Positions 8,306 to 17,220 of a DNA stretch of 35,109 nucleotides are shown piece by piece. Location of the stretch: positions 1 to 35,109 of the forward strand of contig JAVBLD010000038.1 of the NCBI GenBank assembly GCA_031553705.1. Direction: 5' to 3'. How positions within the stretch are numbered: position 1 is the first letter of the stretch; each line of letters begins with the position of its first letter. A program made the position numbers and the translations under genes. The notes under the pieces were generated by a model, which worked only from the letters and a program-made list of their open reading frames with translations, made no database searches and was not told the DNA's origin. This DNA is from JAVBLD01 sp031553705. GTDB lineage: Bacteria; Bacteroidota; Bacteroidia; Bacteroidales; Marinifilaceae.

Positions 8306-10864
8306 TTAATCCTTTACGCTTGCCGCAAGTTTTTTGTTCGCCTCGATCCGAAACAGATGGTCGGCGCTCTGTAATACCTTATTCTTTAACAGGATGGGAT
8401 AATCAGGATGTTCTTTAAAAAACTGCCTGACATATCCGGCAGCTTCAATGCTGTTATGCCCGCTTAAACAAGAAGATATCCAGTTCTTCGGAAAAAAGAT
8501 ATCCCCGGTACGCTGGATCTCTTGCAGTATATCCAGTGAAGGACGGATATATTTTAACGCCTCTTCCTGCCGTAACGGATGATTCAGGTAATATAAGGCT
8601 CTTGTCACCCAAGGTTCTACTCTTCTGTTTTCTACATGCAACAATGCATTAAAAAATGAATCTCTCCGGGTAACGTCAGGTGATAATGCCTGCGTAATAA
8701 AAGCAAATTCCTGCCGGCGGTCGGGGTTAGTGATCCGTTGCAACTGCTTCTGGCAGATTTGCACTTGTTGTTCCGGCAGGCGTACCGACAGCTCGTATGC
8801 CATTTTTATATAATCGTTCTCATTCAGCATCAGCCCCTGAAAAGGTTGCTGTTTATCCCAGATCCCGAAGAGCGTTCCGGTGCATTCCGGAGTAAAAAAC
8901 TGATTCAATAATGCTCTGAATGCCAATAACTGAAACTCAGATTTCCCGGCGTTTTTACTCCTGTCCAATAGCAACTTCTCCATCTCCTCTTTATTTTCTT
9001 TCATATAATAGGAGCAGCAATTTCCTATATATTTCACCGCAGCATCATAAATCAGGTTATTTTCCTCTTCCGGTAGATAGTTTAAGAGTGTCACGGTAAA
9101 ATCTTCCGGTGCGATCTTACCGTTGAGCATATTTTCATACAAGGTCATGATGACTGACAAACGTGTCACCGGCTCGGTAAAATCTCCGAGGTGTTTCATG
9201 CAATAATCTGTCGTTTCCCCGCCCAATACAAAGTAGCCATAACTCTCTCCATCAATATTCGGAAGGATCAGCCCGGCATCGAACGGAACGTTAACCCGGG
9301 CAACCGAATCGGTCAAGAACGTCTCTACCATTCCGGTCATTCCGTCTTTTTTGAACAGTAACCGTAGCGGCTGTAGCCAGACGATTTTCCGGTTATACGG
9401 ATCTTGCTGTCTGATCTTTATTCCTCCAGACTCCTGTGTCGTTGTTATTGCAGGCATTCCTTTCCGGTTTACCCACACCTCGCTCCAGATTTTCAAATCT
9501 TCCGGCGTATGTTTGTCCAGGATGTCAATTAACTCTTCCCATGTGGCATTCGAATAGGCATACGTTTTCAGATACTCCTGTATCCCCTTCCGGAAGTTTT
9601 CCTCTCCCATCAGTTTCGCCAGCATATTCATTACGACAGGGGCTTTGTTATAAATGATCTGCCCGTACATCAAACCGGCGTCGCGCAGATTATCCAATTG
9701 CTGTTTGATCGGATTGGCACCCTCAGTACGATCCTCTGTATAAGAGGAGGCAAAAAACTGGTTCAAAGCGTTTAACCGGTGGTTTACCTCCGGAAATTGC
9801 GGTTCGGTCATCCGGGCGGCAAAATAGTTCGCAAACACCTCCTTCGTCCACACATCGTCAAACCATGCCATCGTGACATAATCACCGAACCACATATGAG
9901 CCGTTTCATGAGCGATAAGCAGCATGCGGCTCAACTCTTCGTCGATAGTCGAGTGTTCACTTAAGAACATCCGCCTGTCGGTATAAATTGTTGCTCCGGT
10001 ATGTTCCATCCCGCCATATTGAAAACCGGGCAATATGATGAGTTCATATTTTTGGAAGGGATAGGAAATGCCGGTATACTCTTCGAGCCAGGCAAGGGAT
10101 GCATATACCTGATCGAAAATTATTTTCGTCTGTTTCAGTTTTTGCGGATCGGTCTCTCTATGGTATATGGCGATTGTCCTGTTTGCACGGGTTTCGCTGG
10201 TCTTCTCCAATTTACCGGCAACAAATGAAAACAGGTACGTACTCAGCGGTTCCGTTTCGCCGAAATAGATCCGTTTACGCTCCCCGGTCTGTTCTTCCTT
10301 TTGGGACAATGTATTTGAGACGGCTACCCATGCCTCCGGGACTTCCAGAGACAATATAAATAACGCTTTCAGATCCGGTTGGTCGAAACAGGGAAACAAG
10401 GTACGCGCCCTGTCGGGCACCAAAAGCGTATACAAAAACTCGTCATTCCGGTTTAATGACTGGTTGCCCGCTATAAAAACGATATCGATCTCATTCGCTC
10501 CTTTGGCTACTACATCGCGAGGAATAATGAGATGTTCGTTATGGAGCTTGCAGACTATCCGCGCCCCGTTCACCATCACCTCTCTGATATGCGATGAATC
10601 TTCCCTGAAGTCCAGTACCACCTCTTCCACATTGTCCAGAGAAAACCGGATTTTTATTTTCCCATCTACCTGTTCCGTCTTTACAGCCGGTATATCGAAA
10701 AACAGTTCATATCTCAGATCCGACAGCATCGCTTTGCGTTTCTGTGCCAGTTCTTTGCTCACCCCGCTCTCTAAAGTTATGTTAGTCCGGGAAGGTTTAC
10801 AACACCAAAGCAACAACATCGATATAACGGATACAACGATAATAGCTAAAAAAAATTTTATCAT
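8306..10864 (-). CDS. M1-family zinc aminopeptidase (membrane-anchored)
   Basis: This 852-residue protein has an N-terminal hydrophobic segment (about 3-20) ending in Cys21-Cys22. It is either an atypical lipoprotein signal (Trp or Cys at -1 is unusual) or a signal anchor. The zinc site is His319-Glu320-Thr-Ala-His323 with Glu342 as third ligand, the HExxH-18-E pattern of gluzincin M1 peptidases. The substrate-recognition motif is GGMEH (284-288) instead of the usual GAMEN. A C-terminal helical region of roughly 300 residues completes the M1 layout. It would trim N-terminal residues from peptides outside the inner membrane, probably for amino-acid nutrition. It lies 62 bases after tex and 39 before copA, so co-transcription is likely although no functional link is obvious. 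Confidence 0.92.
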   Translation of the reverse strand: MIKFFLAIIVVSVISMLLLWCCKPSRTNITLESGVSKELAQKRKAMLSDLRYELFFDIPAVKTEQVDGKIKIRFSLDNVEEVVLDFREDSSHIREVMVNGARIVCKLHNEHLIIPRDVVAKGANEIDIVFIAGNQSLNRNDEFLYTLLVPDRARTLFPCFDQPDLKALFILSLEVPEAWVAVSNTLSQKEEQTGERKRIYFGETEPLSTYLFSFVAGKLEKTSETRANRTIAIYHRETDPQKLKQTKIIFDQVYASLAWLEEYTGISYPFQKYELIILPGFQYGGMEHTGATIYTDRRMFLSEHSTIDEELSRMLLIAHETAHMWFGDYVTMAWFDDVWTKEVFANYFAARMTEPQFPEVNHRLNALNQFFASSYTEDRTEGANPIKQQLDNLRDAGLMYGQIIYNKAPVVMNMLAKLMGEENFRKGIQEYLKTYAYSNATWEELIDILDKHTPEDLKIWSEVWVNRKGMPAITTTQESGGIKIRQQDPYNRKIVWLQPLRLLFKKDGMTGMVETFLTDSVARVNVPFDAGLILPNIDGESYGYFVLGGETTDYCMKHLGDFTEPVTRLSVIMTLYENMLNGKIAPEDFTVTLLNYLPEEENNLIYDAAVKYIGNCCSYYMKENKEEMEKLLLDRSKNAGKSEFQLLAFRALLNQFFTPECTGTLFGIWDKQQPFQGLMLNENDYIKMAYELSVRLPEQQVQICQKQLQRITNPDRRQEFAFITQALSPDVTRRDSFFNALLHVENRRVEPWVTRALYYLNHPLRQEEALKYIRPSLDILQEIQRTGDIFFPKNWISSCLSGHNSIEAAGYVRQFFKEHPDYPILLKNKVLQSADHLFRIEANKKLAASVKD

Positions 10865-10926
10865 GTTAACCTGTCTTGAATGAACATATTACTCCTGTTA
10901 TAACAATCCTAAACGTCAATCCGGAA

Positions 10927-13071
10927 CTATTCTTTACTCCCTGCGCCTTTCAGTGACAGATTGATCCGTTTCCGCGCCTTATCGACCTGCAACACTTTCA
11001 CCATAATCTGTTGATGGAGGGATAATACTTCCGCTGGGTTGGAGATATAGCGGTCGGCTATTTCGGAGATATGCACTAGACCGTCCTGTTTCACTCCCAC
11101 ATCGACAAACGCTCCGAAATTCGTAATGTTCGTTACGATACCCGGCAAGATCATTCCCTCTTTCAGATCATCGATGCCGGTAACTCCTTCTGCGAAGGAG
11201 AATACTTTCGCCATTTTACGCGGATCCCGCCCTGTTTTCTTCAGCTCTTCCATAATATCCTGCAGAGTCAACAAACCGGTCCGGTCATTCACATAGCGCG
11301 CCAGGTCAATACGGTTACATGCCGCTTCGTTCCCGATCAGGTCGGGAACAGGTATATTTATGTCTTCCGCTATTTTTTCTACAATATAATAGGACTCTGG
11401 GTGTACTGACGAATTATCCAACGGGTTGGCAGCGTTATCGATTCTCAAAAAACCGGCACACTGTTCAAAAGCTTTTGCGCCCATCCGTTTTACTTTTTTC
11501 AATTCTTCCCGGCTCTTGATCGCTCCATTTTCCTTAATATATTCCTCTATGTTTTCAGCCAACATCGGTCCCAGACCCGAAATATGGATCAACAGGTGTT
11601 TTCCGGCGGCATTGACGTTCACACCCACTTTGTTTACACACGATTCGACCACCCTGTCCAGGCTCTCCTTCAGCTTTCCCTGATCCACATCATGCTGATA
11701 CTGCCCTACTCCTATCGATTTCGGTTCGATCTTTACCAATTCGGCCAGCGGGTCCATCAGGCGCCGCCCGATCGACACCGCTCCCCTTACCGTAACATCG
11801 TATTCAGGGAACTCTTCCCGGGCGATTTTGGAAGCCGAGTAGACCGAAGCCCCGCTTTCGCTTACAATAAACACCTGTATATTCCTATCATAATGTAAAC
11901 TTTGAATAAACGCTTCTGTTTCCCGCCCTGCCGTTCCGTTACCGATCGCAATGGCTTCGATTTTATAGGTACTCACCAGGTTGGTGATTTTTGCGGCAGA
12001 TTGTTTGTATTCATGCTGAGGTGCATGAGGATAGATATTCTCATTGTGGAGAAGTTTCCCGGTTTCGTCTAAACAAACTACTTTGCATCCGGTGCGAAAA
12101 CCGGGATCGATGGCTAAAATCCGCTTATTGCCCAATGGAGGGGCCAGCAACAACTGCCGTAGATTTTCGGCAAACACTTTTATCGCTTCTCCGTCGGCTT
12201 TCTGTTTTGACAACGTCATATATTCGGACTCAATCGACGGGAAGAGTAAGCGCTTATAAGCATCTTTTATCGCGGTCTGCACCTGCCGGGAACTGTCATT
12301 GTTCCCTTTTACAAAAATACGTTCCAGGTTTTCTATCGCTTTTTCCTCGTCGATTTCAACGGACACTTTCAGGAATCCCTCCGCTTCTCCCCGGCGGATA
12401 GCCAGCATCTGATGCGACGGACATCTCTTCAACGTCCTCGCATAATCAAAATAATCGGTAAACTTTTCTCCCTCCTGCTCTTTCCCCTTTATCACTTTGG
12501 CCTGGAATACAGCCTCTCTTTCTATGATCGCCCTTATTCTATTACGGGCCGATTCGTTTTCACTGATCCATTCGGCTACGATATCCCTTGCCCCCTGTAG
12601 CGCCTCTTCCTCTCCGGCTACCTCATCATTAATGAACTTTCTTGCCTTGGCCGCCAGATCCCCGTACTCCTGTTTCATCAATATTTCCGCCAACGGTTCG
12701 AGTCCCTTCGCCCGTGCTTTTGAAGCCCTAGTCTGTTTTTTAGGTTTAAAAGGAAGGTAGAGGTCTTCCAATTCCCGCATCTCCCGGGCCGCCTTGATCT
12801 GTGTTTCCAATACAGGCGTCAATTTCTCCTGTTGTGCAATGCTCACCAATACGACAGTTTTCCGTTTTTCCAGCTCTTTATGCCTCTCCAGCAGTTCACT
12901 GATCTCCCCGATCCGCACTTCATCCATGTTTCCGGTCATCTCTTTCCGGTAGCGCGCAATAAAGGGGATAGTCGCCCCATCTTCCAGCAATGCAATCAAT
13001 TTTTCGACAAACCTGCCGTTATCTCCTGTTTTTTCGGTAATATATTGAACCGGATCAATGTAATATTCCAT
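10927..13071 (-). CDS. tex: Tex/YhgF RNA-binding transcription accessory protein
   Basis: This 714-residue protein has the full Tex layout. An N-terminal helical region begins DPVQYITEKTGDNGRFVEKLIALLEDGATIPFIARYRKEMTG (split here over residues 6-48). A YqgF/RNase H-like domain starts near 320 (ILAIDPGFRTGCKVVCLDE). Helix-hairpin-helix repeats lie near 490-560 (VNVNAAGKHLLIHISGLGP). A C-terminal S1 domain runs from about 637 (GIVTNITNFGAFVDVG and DGLVHISE). Tex binds nucleic acid and is linked to transcription and stress tolerance; its exact biochemical role is unsettled. It has a well-formed promoter directly upstream and appears to lead the transcription unit through the M1 peptidase and copA. 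Confidence 0.95.
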   Translation of the reverse strand: MEYYIDPVQYITEKTGDNGRFVEKLIALLEDGATIPFIARYRKEMTGNMDEVRIGEISELLERHKELEKRKTVVLVSIAQQEKLTPVLETQIKAAREMRELEDLYLPFKPKKQTRASKARAKGLEPLAEILMKQEYGDLAAKARKFINDEVAGEEEALQGARDIVAEWISENESARNRIRAIIEREAVFQAKVIKGKEQEGEKFTDYFDYARTLKRCPSHQMLAIRRGEAEGFLKVSVEIDEEKAIENLERIFVKGNNDSSRQVQTAIKDAYKRLLFPSIESEYMTLSKQKADGEAIKVFAENLRQLLLAPPLGNKRILAIDPGFRTGCKVVCLDETGKLLHNENIYPHAPQHEYKQSAAKITNLVSTYKIEAIAIGNGTAGRETEAFIQSLHYDRNIQVFIVSESGASVYSASKIAREEFPEYDVTVRGAVSIGRRLMDPLAELVKIEPKSIGVGQYQHDVDQGKLKESLDRVVESCVNKVGVNVNAAGKHLLIHISGLGPMLAENIEEYIKENGAIKSREELKKVKRMGAKAFEQCAGFLRIDNAANPLDNSSVHPESYYIVEKIAEDINIPVPDLIGNEAACNRIDLARYVNDRTGLLTLQDIMEELKKTGRDPRKMAKVFSFAEGVTGIDDLKEGMILPGIVTNITNFGAFVDVGVKQDGLVHISEIADRYISNPAEVLSLHQQIMVKVLQVDKARKRINLSLKGAGSKE

Positions 13072-13120
13072 ATTTGTGTGGTATATGTTAAGTATGCGCC
13101 TGTTGTGCTCGGAGGCCTAA

Positions 13121-13150
13121 CAAATGTACAGGATAAAACTACACGTCAAA
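13121..13150 (-). promoter_or_regulatory. Promoter of tex
   Basis: Minus-strand TTTG (13147-13150), 18 bases, then TACATTTG (13121-13128) fits the Bacteroidota consensus. The predicted leader is about 45 bases. Confidence 0.7.
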
Positions 13151-13271
13151 CTGTTCCGGCGGATAAATTTTAATAAACCGGAGGTCGGACAAAGCCTGTC
13201 TTATAAAAATCCGCTTACCTGCAGAACAAAATTTTTACCGATTTTCTTAGAATAGATTATAAAATGTATAT

Positions 13272-13279
13272 TAGCTTTG
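13272..13279 (+). promoter_or_regulatory. -7 box for the plus-strand CDF gene
   Basis: TAGCTTTG fits TAnnTTTG. TTAG at 13247-13250 is a weak -33 box, 21 bases away. Transcription would begin near 13283, after the upstream ATG at 13264, so this box argues for the ATG at 13303 as the real start. Confidence 0.5.
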
Positions 13280-13302
13280 TGAAATTTCTTTTAAATAACC
13301 AG

Positions 13303-14232
13303 ATGAACTGTCCTGCCTCAAAAGAGAAAGTATTGGTCCGCACGTCATGGATCAGCACCATCGGCAATTTGATATTGTCAGCCGCTAAGATAGTTATAGG
13401 CTTAACAGCTGGTAGTCTGGCCGTTCTCGGGGATGGTATCGATTCGGCTACGGATGTCATCATTTCGATTGTGATGATTTTCACATCGTACATTATGAAT
13501 CGTCCTCCCAGCAAGAAATATGTGTATGGCTACGAAAAGGCGGAGGACATTGCGACCAAGGTATTATCCCTTGTGATCTTTTATGCGGGCGTCCAGATGT
13601 TTATCTCCTCCATTCAGAGTATGTTCTCCTCCGATCCGAAAGAGATGCCAGCGACTATTGCAATCTATGTCACGATATTTTCCATTTTCGGAAAACTGGC
13701 TCTGGCGCTTTACCAGTACAAGCAAGGCAAGAAAGTAAACAGCTCTCTCCTGACAGCCAATGCTATAAACATGCGGAATGACGTGCTTATTTCTACCGGC
13801 GTACTGGTTGGATTAATCTTTACGTTTATACTGAAACTCCCGGTACTGGATACGGTGACCGGACTGCTGATCAGTCTTTTTATCATCAAATCTTCCGTCA
13901 GTATCTTTATCGATTCCAACGTAGTGCTGATGGACGGGGTAAAGGATGTTACGGTCTATAACAAAATATTCGAAGCCGTGGAGCAGGTGGCTGGAGTGAG
14001 CCGCCCGCACAGGGTAAGATCGCAGATGATCGGTAATATGTACATGATTGTCCTGGATGTCGAAGTCGATGGCGATATTTCGCTCAACAAAGCCCACGAA
14101 ATTGCCGAAGAGGTGGAAAAGAGCATCAAAGAGGCGGTAGAAAATGTCTATGATATCGTTGTCCATGTCGAGCCTGCAGGCGTACACCATCCGATAGAAA
14201 AATTCGGGATCAATAAGGATATGATCGAATAG
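13303..14232 (+). CDS. Cation diffusion facilitator transporter
   Basis: This is a six-helix CDF protein of 309 residues from ATG 13303; an in-frame ATG at 13264 would add 13 residues. I prefer 13303 because a -7 box (13272-13279) lies between the two and the family starts just before the first helix (VLVRTSWISTIGNLILSAAK). Helix 2 holds DGIDSATD, giving the Asp-x3-Asp pair. Helix 5 holds INMRNDVLIS, giving Asn-x3-Asp where zinc transporters have His-x3-Asp. Asn or Asp at that place is reported for manganese-type CDFs such as MntE, so export of Mn(II) or Fe(II) is possible but not shown. The C-terminal cytoplasmic metal-binding domain is present and ends with VHVEPAGVHHP. It converges on the next gene with a 3-base gap. 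Confidence 0.9.
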   Translation: MNCPASKEKVLVRTSWISTIGNLILSAAKIVIGLTAGSLAVLGDGIDSATDVIISIVMIFTSYIMNRPPSKKYVYGYEKAEDIATKVLSLVIFYAGVQMFISSIQSMFSSDPKEMPATIAIYVTIFSIFGKLALALYQYKQGKKVNSSLLTANAINMRNDVLISTGVLVGLIFTFILKLPVLDTVTGLLISLFIIKSSVSIFIDSNVVLMDGVKDVTVYNKIFEAVEQVAGVSRPHRVRSQMIGNMYMIVLDVEVDGDISLNKAHEIAEEVEKSIKEAVENVYDIVVHVEPAGVHHPIEKFGINKDMIE

Positions 14233-14235
14233 GTC

Positions 14236-15036
14236 CTATTTTGCCAGTTTCAGTATCCGCAAGGCTCCGCGAATCACAATAAGGAATATGATAATTCCTG
14301 TCACCAGGTCGGGAACATTGCTGTTAAACCACCATACAAGTAAACCTGCCACTATCACGCCGATATTGACGATCACATTGTTTGCCGAAAAGATAATACT
14401 CGCTTTTATATGTGCTTCTTTACTTTGTGTGCGTTGCAGAATCCACAGACAGGCAGCATTTGCGGCAAAGGCAAGCAATGATACTCCTATCATGGTATGA
14501 AAATCAGGCATCATTTCCAGGCCTATAAAGCGTCTTATCACTTCGCTAAGTCCGACCAGCGCTAACAGTATCTGTATATATCCGCTTATCAGGGCAACTC
14601 TTTTTTTTCTTGCAATGACTGCCCCGGCTGCCATAAGTCCCATGCCGTAGACCAATGCATCAGCAAGCATATCGAGGCTGTCCGCCACTAATCCCATCGA
14701 TCTGGACAGCATACCTGTGGATATCTCAATAAGAAAGAAAGCAAAATTTATAGCCAGTACAATCCAAAGCGCTTTTTTCTGTTTTACCGGATCCTCCGCA
14801 ATCATCCCTTCTACCGGATTTTCAACCGTAACAGTCAACTGTGCTCCCAGGTTCAGCGCTTTCAATGCATTCTCGATCTCCCATACATCGCCTGTATGAA
14901 TCACGGTGAGATCCCTTCTATCCAAAGCGCAGTGCAGACTTCGTACAGAAACTATATCCCGCAATTTCGTCCGGATAAGACTCTCTTCACAGGGACAGTC
15001 CATCTTGGGAATATGAAATACAGATCGGTACATCAT
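14236..15036 (-). CDS. HMA-CDF fusion cation transporter with altered metal site
   Basis: This 266-residue protein combines an N-terminal HMA-like domain (about 1-75, metal motif MDCPCEE) with a CDF membrane domain (about 88-266). It lacks the usual C-terminal cytoplasmic CDF domain. Helix 2 reads ADSLDMLADAL, giving Asp-x3-Asp where CzcD-type proteins have His-x3-Asp. Helix 5 reads IIFSANNVIVNIGVI. Aligned by eye to CzcD, the His and Asp ligands there are Phe and Asn. The remaining helices align well with CDFs, so the fold is secure but the substrate is not. The start codon lies 3 bases after the topB stop, so the two genes are translated from one mRNA. It may transport another cation or a metal complex received by the HMA domain. 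Confidence 0.82.
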   Translation of the reverse strand: MMYRSVFHIPKMDCPCEESLIRTKLRDIVSVRSLHCALDRRDLTVIHTGDVWEIENALKALNLGAQLTVTVENPVEGMIAEDPVKQKKALWIVLAINFAFFLIEISTGMLSRSMGLVADSLDMLADALVYGMGLMAAGAVIARKKRVALISGYIQILLALVGLSEVIRRFIGLEMMPDFHTMIGVSLLAFAANAACLWILQRTQSKEAHIKASIIFSANNVIVNIGVIVAGLLVWWFNSNVPDLVTGIIIFLIVIRGALRILKLAK

Positions 15037-15039
15037 TCA

Positions 15040-17157
15040 CTATTTCTTTTCTACTGTTATGTTTTTATGATCGTCCAATTTCAGGATACCGGTAAAAGTT
15101 TCGCCTTCAGCGGTTTTAAAGCCGGTGATTGCTCCGGTCCGGGCCTTCAGCACTAATTGTTCTATCTGTTTTTGTGTCAGTTTCTTCTCCTGAACGACCA
15201 TCGGAATCAAAAAATCACATGTTTTTTTGTAGAGCGAACACCCCCAGGCAGTTTTTCCTTTCATGACGTCTCCCTCTCCGCATTTGGGGCATTTTAAGGC
15301 AACCGGGTCTTTTTGTTTTTCCCTTGGCGTTTTTACTCTTCCGGCATCCTCCCCGGCTTCTATCCCCTGTTTTCCCGCCGTTTCGATCGTGATTCTTTTT
15401 GCGTCGGAGTGCTTAACGCAGTGTACCACTTCGTTTACCATTCCTTTTAGCTCCTCCATAAAATCCGCCACCTCATAGACTCCGTTTTCAATCATTCGCA
15501 GTTTTTTTTCCCATTGTCCGGTTAACTCCGCCGATTTCAGCAGGTTATTACCGATAAGATCGATCAATTCGATACCGGTTTGAGTAGCGACCAATCTTTT
15601 TTTCTCTTTCCGGATATAATGCCGTTTTTGAAGTGTTTCGATGATATTGGCCCGCGTGGAAGGGCGTCCGATACCATTCTCTTTCATCAGGTCCCGTAAC
15701 TCCTCGTCCTCCATCTGTTTTCCGGCGGTCTCCATCGCCCTTAATAAATCGGCTTCGGTAAAATATTTCGGCGGCTGGGTCTCTTTTTCCTGCAATTCGG
15801 GCTGATGCGGGCCGCTTTCTCCCTGTTCATACACAGGCAGCACATTTTCATCACTCTGTTTATCGGAACCGGCCGGGAACAACACCCTCCAGGCCTGTTC
15901 GATAATCTGTTTTCCGGTCGCTTTAAATTTGTCTTCCCCGACAGTAGCCATGACCGTCGTATTAGCTATTTCGCAGTCGGGATAAAAGACGGCGATAAAC
16001 CGCCGGGCAACGAGATCATACACCCGTTTTTCGTCCGGGGGCAGGTCGTAGCTGAACATCCCTGTAGGGATAATAGCATGGTGGTCTGTAATTTTTTTAT
16101 CGTTAAACACCTTCGGCGACTTCCGGACAGCGGCGCCCGTCAGAACCGGTTTGACAAACATCTCATAAGGCTTTAATCCCGAAAGGATCGAAGGTACTTT
16201 TTTATAAATATCGTTGGGCAGGAAATTAGTATCTACCCGGGGATAGGTTGTCAGCTTTTTCTCATACAGCGATTGAATCAATTTTAAGGTATTCTCGGCG
16301 CTGAATCCGAACTTCTTATTACACTCCACCTGCAAAAGAGTCAGGTCGAACAGCTTCGGAGGATGCTCCATCGCTTTCTTACATTCTGCGCTTGTGATCA
16401 TCAGATCGAGACCGGCAATTTTCTGCAAGACGGCTTCAGCCTCTTCTTTCGTCGAGAATCGTCCTTTGGTGCTGGAAAAGATGCCGCCCCGGTAATCGGT
16501 TTTAATCTCCCAATAGGTCTCGGGTTTAAAGTTTTCGATAGCCTTTTGGCGTTCAACGAGTAGAGCGAGCGTAGGAGTCTGTACCCTCCCGATTGACAGC
16601 ACGTTTTTGCCGTCGCCGTATTTTAATGTATAGGCCCTAGTTGCGTTCATCCCCAGCAGCCAGTCGCCAATCGCACGGGCAGAACCTGCTGCATAAAGGG
16701 TATCCAGTTCGCCGGAATCCATCAATTTCTCAAAGCCTTCCCGGATGGCCTCTTCGGTTAAAGAAGAGATCCAGAGCCTTTTGACGGGTATATTGCATTT
16801 TGCTTTTGCCAATACCCAACGTTGTATCAGCTCTCCTTCCTGACCGGCATCGCCGCAGTTAACAACCATTTCGGCCTTCGAAACCAGCTCCTGTATGACG
16901 GCAAATTGCTTTTTTATTCCCTCTTCATCGATCAGTTTAATTCTGAACCTGGAAGGAATCATAGGCAGGACATCCATTTTCCAGGCTTTCCACTTCTCCG
17001 TATATTCGTTAGGCTCCTGTAAACTGCACAGATGACCGAATGTCCAGGTCACCCAGTATCCGTTTCCTTCCAGATACCCGTCCCTGCGGGCCGTTGCTCC
17101 TATTATATGAGCGATTTCCCTTGCCACACTCGGTTTCTCCGCAATACACAACTTCAT
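15040..17157 (-). CDS. topB: DNA topoisomerase III
   Basis: This type IA topoisomerase has 705 residues from ATG 17157. An upstream ATG at 17196 would add 13 residues, but the family begins at MKLCIAEKPSVAREIA, the first strand of the Toprim domain. Toprim acidic residues lie in VVNCGDAGQEGELI. The catalytic tyrosine is in LTTYPRVDTNFLP. The region LSIGRVQTPTLALLVERQ is characteristic of topoisomerase III and ADLLRAMETAGKQ of type IA enzymes in general. A C-terminal four-Cys zinc ribbon (CPKCGEGDVMKGKTAWGC and a later Cys) may bind single-stranded DNA. The enzyme cuts and reseals one strand and decatenates recombination and replication intermediates. Bacteroidales often carry extra topoisomerase III copies on conjugative elements, but nothing here suggests transfer. 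The HMA-CDF gene follows after 3 bases. Confidence 0.95.
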   Translation of the reverse strand: MKLCIAEKPSVAREIAHIIGATARRDGYLEGNGYWVTWTFGHLCSLQEPNEYTEKWKAWKMDVLPMIPSRFRIKLIDEEGIKKQFAVIQELVSKAEMVVNCGDAGQEGELIQRWVLAKAKCNIPVKRLWISSLTEEAIREGFEKLMDSGELDTLYAAGSARAIGDWLLGMNATRAYTLKYGDGKNVLSIGRVQTPTLALLVERQKAIENFKPETYWEIKTDYRGGIFSSTKGRFSTKEEAEAVLQKIAGLDLMITSAECKKAMEHPPKLFDLTLLQVECNKKFGFSAENTLKLIQSLYEKKLTTYPRVDTNFLPNDIYKKVPSILSGLKPYEMFVKPVLTGAAVRKSPKVFNDKKITDHHAIIPTGMFSYDLPPDEKRVYDLVARRFIAVFYPDCEIANTTVMATVGEDKFKATGKQIIEQAWRVLFPAGSDKQSDENVLPVYEQGESGPHQPELQEKETQPPKYFTEADLLRAMETAGKQMEDEELRDLMKENGIGRPSTRANIIETLQKRHYIRKEKKRLVATQTGIELIDLIGNNLLKSAELTGQWEKKLRMIENGVYEVADFMEELKGMVNEVVHCVKHSDAKRITIETAGKQGIEAGEDAGRVKTPREKQKDPVALKCPKCGEGDVMKGKTAWGCSLYKKTCDFLIPMVVQEKKLTQKQIEQLVLKARTGAITGFKTAEGETFTGILKLDDHKNITVEKK

Positions 17158-17220
17158 GTAAATATTCTGATTTCCGGATTTTGGACCCGGGTGCAAATAG
17201 TTGAATCTAAAATGTCAGAC

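Noticed and set aside
11584..11898. 104-codon plus-strand frame inside tex
   Set aside because: Shadow frame of a conserved gene with no recognisable features.
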